Assembly: GCA_029582155.1 (NCBI GenBank)
Contig: CM055898.1
Coordinates: 25,985,245-26,049,244 of the forward strand
Direction of reading: 5' to 3'
Length of the DNA: 64,000 nt
From: Panopea generosa
Taxonomy: Eukaryota; Mollusca; Bivalvia; Adapedonta; Hiatellidae
In this document: positions 60,013-64,000 of the stretch, in pieces
How the letters are laid out: every line of letters begins with the position of its first letter
How positions within the stretch are numbered: the stretch's first letter is position 1
The notes under the pieces: generated by a model
Database searches by the model: none
Seen by the model: the letters and a program-made list of their open reading frames with translations, nothing else
Told to the model about the DNA's origin: nothing
Program-made: the position numbers and the translations under genes

Positions 60013-60102
60013 TGAAAACAAAAATTCAGAAGACAGTAAACATTTGCATACAATGACATGTCATGACAACATGCACTGGCATCAGATGAATGTATATAGT
60101 AA

Positions 60103-60996
60103 TCAAATAATTGTTTCAATCCAAAGCATACATTTTGCAATAAATTGAAATGTGTCCAGGCAAAACCTTTCATGCACAGCAGTATTATCGAAGTCCTTTG
60201 ATGCCTGCCCCAGCAAGCATCTCATCATATTTTCTTTGTCAATATTTATTAATTTGTGACCAATTCTGTTTCCGTAACTTAAAAACACATAATTTATGAA
60301 GTCATGACGGATCAATTGCGTCAATGGGCATGTCGTTATTATATGTAAGTTTGCGTCGTGGTAAATACGTTCACAAAAATGGCACACACGCGCGATTTTC
60401 GGCTGAGTATCTGTCCATATTTTGCTTGCAATAGCCGAATTTTTCAAGGAGTTCCTGTTCGAGGCACACGTCCATACAATAGCTGGTTCGATAACAGTTT
60501 GTAATGCCATGAACCGTTCAAATACACCTTCAGCGCCCATTCGTTCATACCATTGTTTATTTTCATACAACTGGATAGCATTTTTTACCGTTCTTTTCCA
60601 GCATGTTTTGTTTGGAAATATACCAGTTTCAATATAATTAATTATGAAATTTGTCAGGTTATACTTATTGAGAAGCTTTAGAATATCAGGTATAAAACCT
60701 CTTTGTTTATTATTAGATCTAGTAACAAACATTGACAGACGGCTATTAAAGATGCGTTTTGATAGTATATCGTGTGGTAAGGTACATAGTTTTTGAAGAA
60801 ATCCTAATTTTCTTTTATCAATCTCTGATAGTATAGAATACCAACTCAGCATACTCAGACACATCACTGTTCTAGTTCGTTTCTCAAAACCTTGAATGAC
60901 CTTGGAACAAAATCGAAAAAATATTTCTAGTTGTTCAATGTTTTGACAGATAGGTTGGACCAAAGTTCTGAACCGTAGATTAGAGTTGGGATACAT
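60103..60996 (-). pseudogene. Nested LINE ORF2 C-terminal region
   Basis: A 297-residue open frame that follows the RT after a frameshift. It includes NIEQLEIFFRFCSKVIQGFE, MLSWYSILSEIDKRKLGFLQ and a late Cys/His cluster (CHFCERIYHDANLHIITTCP), the zinc-knuckle-like motif of jockey/CR1-type ORF2 C-termini. It ends MLWIETII with a normal stop, so the 3' end of the coding region is intact. Confidence 0.8.
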
Positions 60997-61250
60997 ATCT
61001 TATGAATGAGTGATGCTGATACTACTGGATTAACATCGTTTACGTTAAGACCGATAGGCATTATAGAGTAAAACGACGATGTGGCTTTAATCACTGCATT
61101 ATCAATCGTGTCGTTCTGGTTTAGCTTGTCATTTAAGTGTATACCAACATGTTTTACATTAGTAACAACATTAACATGTTCCTGTCCCAGGTGGAATTCA
61201 GGGTACTGTTTTTGCACGCGATCTGTCACCAAAGACTACGATGTTGCTTT
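60927..61250 (-). pseudogene. Nested LINE RT thumb
   Basis: Reads KHVGIHLNDKLNQNDTIDNA, the thumb 'LGV' region, and HKICIPTLIYGSELWSNLS, the conserved YGSE-W element. Frameshifts at both ends (near 61210-61250 and 60960) separate it from the neighbouring segments. Confidence 0.8.
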
Positions 61251-61314
61251 TGATGGGGTTAATTATGTATCTCCATCGAGAAATGTAAATATACACAATG
61301 TCTAACATCTGCTG

Positions 61315-62484
61315 CTAATTAAGAGGAGATATGCAGGAGAGTGTAAGATCGTCTGTAAGAGTGCAATAACCAGTTTTATTACTTAAAATGCACGTTCCCA
61401 AATTGCTGCTTTCTAACTCATTTAAGAGGCCATCTATAAAGAGATTGTAGATAAAAGTTGAGAGCGTTCCTCCTTGGCGGACCCCTTGTTTTATCATGAA
61501 CCAATCCGACTTTATGCCATTTATGTAGATACAACTGTTCATGTTACTATGGGCATTTACAATTAGCCTCCATATCTTTCCCTGTATTCCAAATTTATGC
61601 AATTTATAAAATATTCCAGGTAACCACAGGGTGTCAAAGGCTTGTTTTGTGTCTAACAGGCATACATATACTTTGCTCCCTAATTCTATATTGTAGTGTA
61701 TAGATTCCTGAAGGTTAAATGAGGCTGTAACTGACCCGCGATATTTTTGATAAGCATTTTGTTGTACATTAGAAATGAGATATTTTTATTTGTTATCCAA
61801 CTAACTATATAACTGTATAATCTTTTCAAACAGCTTATATATAACAGGTAGGAGCATTATTGGTCTGTAGTTTTTTGTATCGGATCTGCTCTTCCCGTTA
61901 TTTTTTAATATTGGGATTATTACACCCTTTTTTTCTTCAACAATGATTCGATTAAAAAGTGTCGCTAAAGCTTTGAATAGAGATTGTCCACCAAGTTTCA
62001 AATGCTCATTAAATATGATATCAAAAGAAGCAGCCTTTCTATTTTTTAAACTTTATACTACCTTTTGTATATGCTCGCCCGTTATATCTGCTTCTAATAT
62101 AGGATTGTCATTATATGCTACATTGTCCTGCGTTATTTTAGCAATTTTGTTTTCTATGTCTTTTTTAAATTCCTCATCAAAAGTATCTGATTCTAGAGGT
62201 GAGTATATATTTTGATAAAAATCAGAAAAGCAGTCGCATATCCCGTGAGGGTCTCGTACTATACCTATGTCCGTTTCTATTTGTGAGCAAGTTGGAGATC
62301 TTTTATTTTTTCTCTTCTTTACAAAACTCCAAAACAATTTGTTATCACAGTCTGCTGATGCGTTTAGTTCATTATAGAATTTATTTTCTATGCTTTGTAT
62401 GGCTTTCTTTTGTATATTGATGAATTTTCGTTTCAACATTTTGTAATTTGAGTAGGTTTTGAAATTTCTACCACGTGGTTTACC
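61315..62484 (-). pseudogene. Nested LINE linker and reverse transcriptase
   Basis: One minus-strand frame, the same as the endonuclease, covers the whole stretch. It is interrupted only by stops at 62053, 61801, 61786 and 61315. It reads RKAASFDIIFNEHLKLGG, NYRPIMLLPVIYKLFEKIIQ, then CLLDTKQAFDTLWLPG (motif A with the catalytic Asp), IKQGVRQGGTLSTFIYNLFI and TLTDDLTLSCIS. The last is the YADD box, with Tyr and Ala replaced but both Asp kept. The copy is inactive but recent in appearance. Confidence 0.85.
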
Positions 62485-63570
62485 CTAAGCTATCCATAAC
62501 TTTCTAGCGGCTCGTTGATCTTTGTGAGCTTTTTGTACGTTTTTTCCCCAGTATGGTTTAGCATGTTTGTTATATTTTGATTTCGGCATAGTTTCGTCAG
62601 CGCTATTATTGATTATTGACACCAAATCATTGTAATATATATCTAAACTGTCATTTTTAATATTTTGTAATGCTGAAGATAGCTTGGATTGGTACAGGAT
62701 AGATATATCTTCATTAATTTTAAGCCACGCAATTTTTTCTGAATTGGGATTTTCTAGTATTGTATTAAATTGAACGTTGGCACTTACATATATGGGATAG
62801 TGGTCCGATACATTGAATAAATCATCATCAAGTATCTTAATTTGTGTAATAATATCCATGTTATAGTTATGGACAATAATATGGTCAAGCATTTTTTCTG
62901 CAGTTTTGTATGTGTAGTTTGGACCATTATTTGATGTGCTTAATCCTATAGAAGTAAGTGAATTGTTATCTAAAAATCTTGACAATCGCTTATCTCTAAA
63001 TGATGCATTTTTATCATCTTTATGTTTGACCTCCGCATTCATGTCGCCTGCCAGGAAAACAGTTCCTTGCTCAGAGCGTGTATCAAGAATTGCCTGAATA
63101 GAACTCAATACTTTCATATAGTCGAATGTAGAATAATTTGAGGAAGGCATATAAGTACATATAAAGAATAGCCTAGTACTGTTACTTAATGTGAGCTTAA
63201 TTCCTGCTAATCTATCATCTTCGACTTCGTACATTGTTCGAATTGAGAATTGTAACTCCTTTTTATAGATAATAGATACACCCGCTTTACCGCATTTTAA
63301 TGAACCGTATATATCAAAAGAGGAATCGCACAAGGTATGATTATAGTAATTAAAATGAATACTGTCCATAAAATTATTCATATGTGGTAAAAGCGTATGT
63401 TCTGTTATAAGTGCTATATCAATATTCAATGTGTCTAATGATTTACTTAGGCTGGCTGCTGAGGACATAACTCCCCTTACATTCCAGGTTATTATGTTTA
63501 GATTAGAAGGGATATATGTAGGTAAATTAAAAATTGTGTAGACAAAATTGGAAATATTATTTGGGCTCAA
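62485..63570 (-). pseudogene. Nested LINE ORF2 endonuclease
   Basis: A 361-codon frame opens with TTG rather than ATG, so the true start was lost or lies in missing sequence. APE endonuclease residues are all present: Asn30 in ITWNVRG, Glu57 in LITEHTL, Asp176 and Asn178 in LAGDMNAE, Asp229 in KMLDHIIV, and Asp256-His257 in NVSDHYPI. The C-terminal 100 residues lead to an in-frame TAG at 62485-62487, after which homology continues in the same frame. Confidence 0.85.
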
Positions 63571-64000
63571 AAACCTATCAAAGCTTTAGGCACTCGCAAC
63601 AAAACTGAATGCAACTCACTTAACTGGGAAAGAAAAATAATTGACAGTGAAAATTTAATAAGCAAATGGCTTAAACGAAATTTAACATTTTTCGGAAAAT
63701 AAAAGTTATTAAAACATTAATTATGCCAAAATTTGTATACTTGGTACAATCCTCTAAAACACTACTCGATAAAATAAAAAAATCGACTCGCTCATTTATA
63801 AATTCTTATGGCATGGGAAACGCGAAAAAATAAAACGAACAACACTGATAGGACAAACAAATCAATGTGGACTAGATATGCTTGACACCACATCATCTTT
63901 AATTCCCTTAAAGTAAAATGGATAAAAAAACTAACAGAGAAAGATGAAGCAAACTGGAAAATACTGCCTAACTATTTTTTAAAAGATTTCGGAAACAACT
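63571..64000 (+). pseudogene. Plus-strand LINE ORF2 resumes after nested LINE
   Basis: Begins KPIKALGTRNKTECNSLNWE and continues KWLKRNLTFFGK, then (other frames) a stretch equivalent to IKKSTRSFIN-WHGKREKIKR and SLKVKWIKKLTEKDEANWKI, up to the window end. This is the post-RT region of Tx1/L1 ORF2 and fits the LINE interrupted at 59740. By comparison with the complete relic at 0.9-4.8 kb, roughly 120-150 codons including the YADD box are missing at the junction. Confidence 0.8.

Larger units (their letters stand above)
59741..63570 (-). mobile_element. Nested antisense LINE (jockey/CR1-like)
   Basis: A complete ORF2 on the minus strand with endonuclease, RT and C-terminal domain. The 3' tail at 59741-59766 is AATAAATATAAATAAATAA-like, a short A-rich tandem tail. 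The 5' end coincides with the first residues of ORF2, so ORF1 and the 5' UTR are missing. It splits the RT of the plus-strand LINE. The clade was not assigned securely. Confidence 0.85.

Noticed and set aside
59744-60173. Val/Cys-rich minus-strand frames over the CA microsatellite
   Set aside because: Produced by the (CA)n run in the LINE 3' UTR.

Overview
The window looks like AT-rich animal nuclear DNA dominated by transposable elements and tandem repeats, with one recognisable host gene. Evidence for a metazoan, probably a bivalve or other mollusc, is the spliced secreted-type astacin protease, several tRNA-derived SINE families, Tx1/L1-like and other LINEs, a tyrosine-recombinase (DIRS/Ngaro-type) retrotransposon and a Tc1/mariner relic. 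The mollusc assignment is an inference from this repeat mix, not from a marker gene. There are no operons, rRNA genes, CRISPR arrays or bacterial-type genes.

Layout. 0.1-0.5 kb: a 33-bp minisatellite. 0.8-4.8 kb: a frameshifted Tx1/L1-like LINE on the plus strand, flanked by poly-C tracts. 5.4-7.7 kb: a 63-bp tandem array of about 36 units. 7.7-13.5 kb (block A1): the first copy of a large duplicated segment that carries an antisense LINE remnant and two SINEs. 13.5-17.5 kb (A2): an older, more diverged copy. 15.7 kb: a long foldback palindrome. 18.5 kb: a MITE. 23.4-24.8 kb: a 30-bp tandem array of about 45 units. 28.8-36.0 kb (A3): the third copy of the segment, in which the 63-bp array is reduced to one unit. 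36.4-37.7 kb: a LINE relic split by a SINE. 38.4-41.2 kb: a decayed tyrosine-recombinase retrotransposon with gag-like, RT/RNase H, recombinase and SGNH-hydrolase pieces in that order. 42.6-45.2 kb: three SINEs. 50.3-51.1 kb: an internally deleted Tc1-like element with terminal inverted repeats and TA duplications.

52.6-54.9 kb, minus strand: the astacin-like metalloprotease, with at least two and probably three exons in the window and a missing 5' exon. Its C-terminal region carries two complete Cys-rich CGPN modules and the start of a third. 55.7-64 kb: a Tx1/L1-like LINE (ORF1 and ORF2, plus strand) interrupted inside its reverse transcriptase by a second, antisense LINE. The host LINE resumes at about 63.57 kb but has lost the middle of its RT.

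The only candidate for selected cellular function is the astacin gene. Most of the rest can be explained as mobile elements, satellites and their duplication history. Stretches listed as empty are AT-rich DNA in which nothing could be supported.
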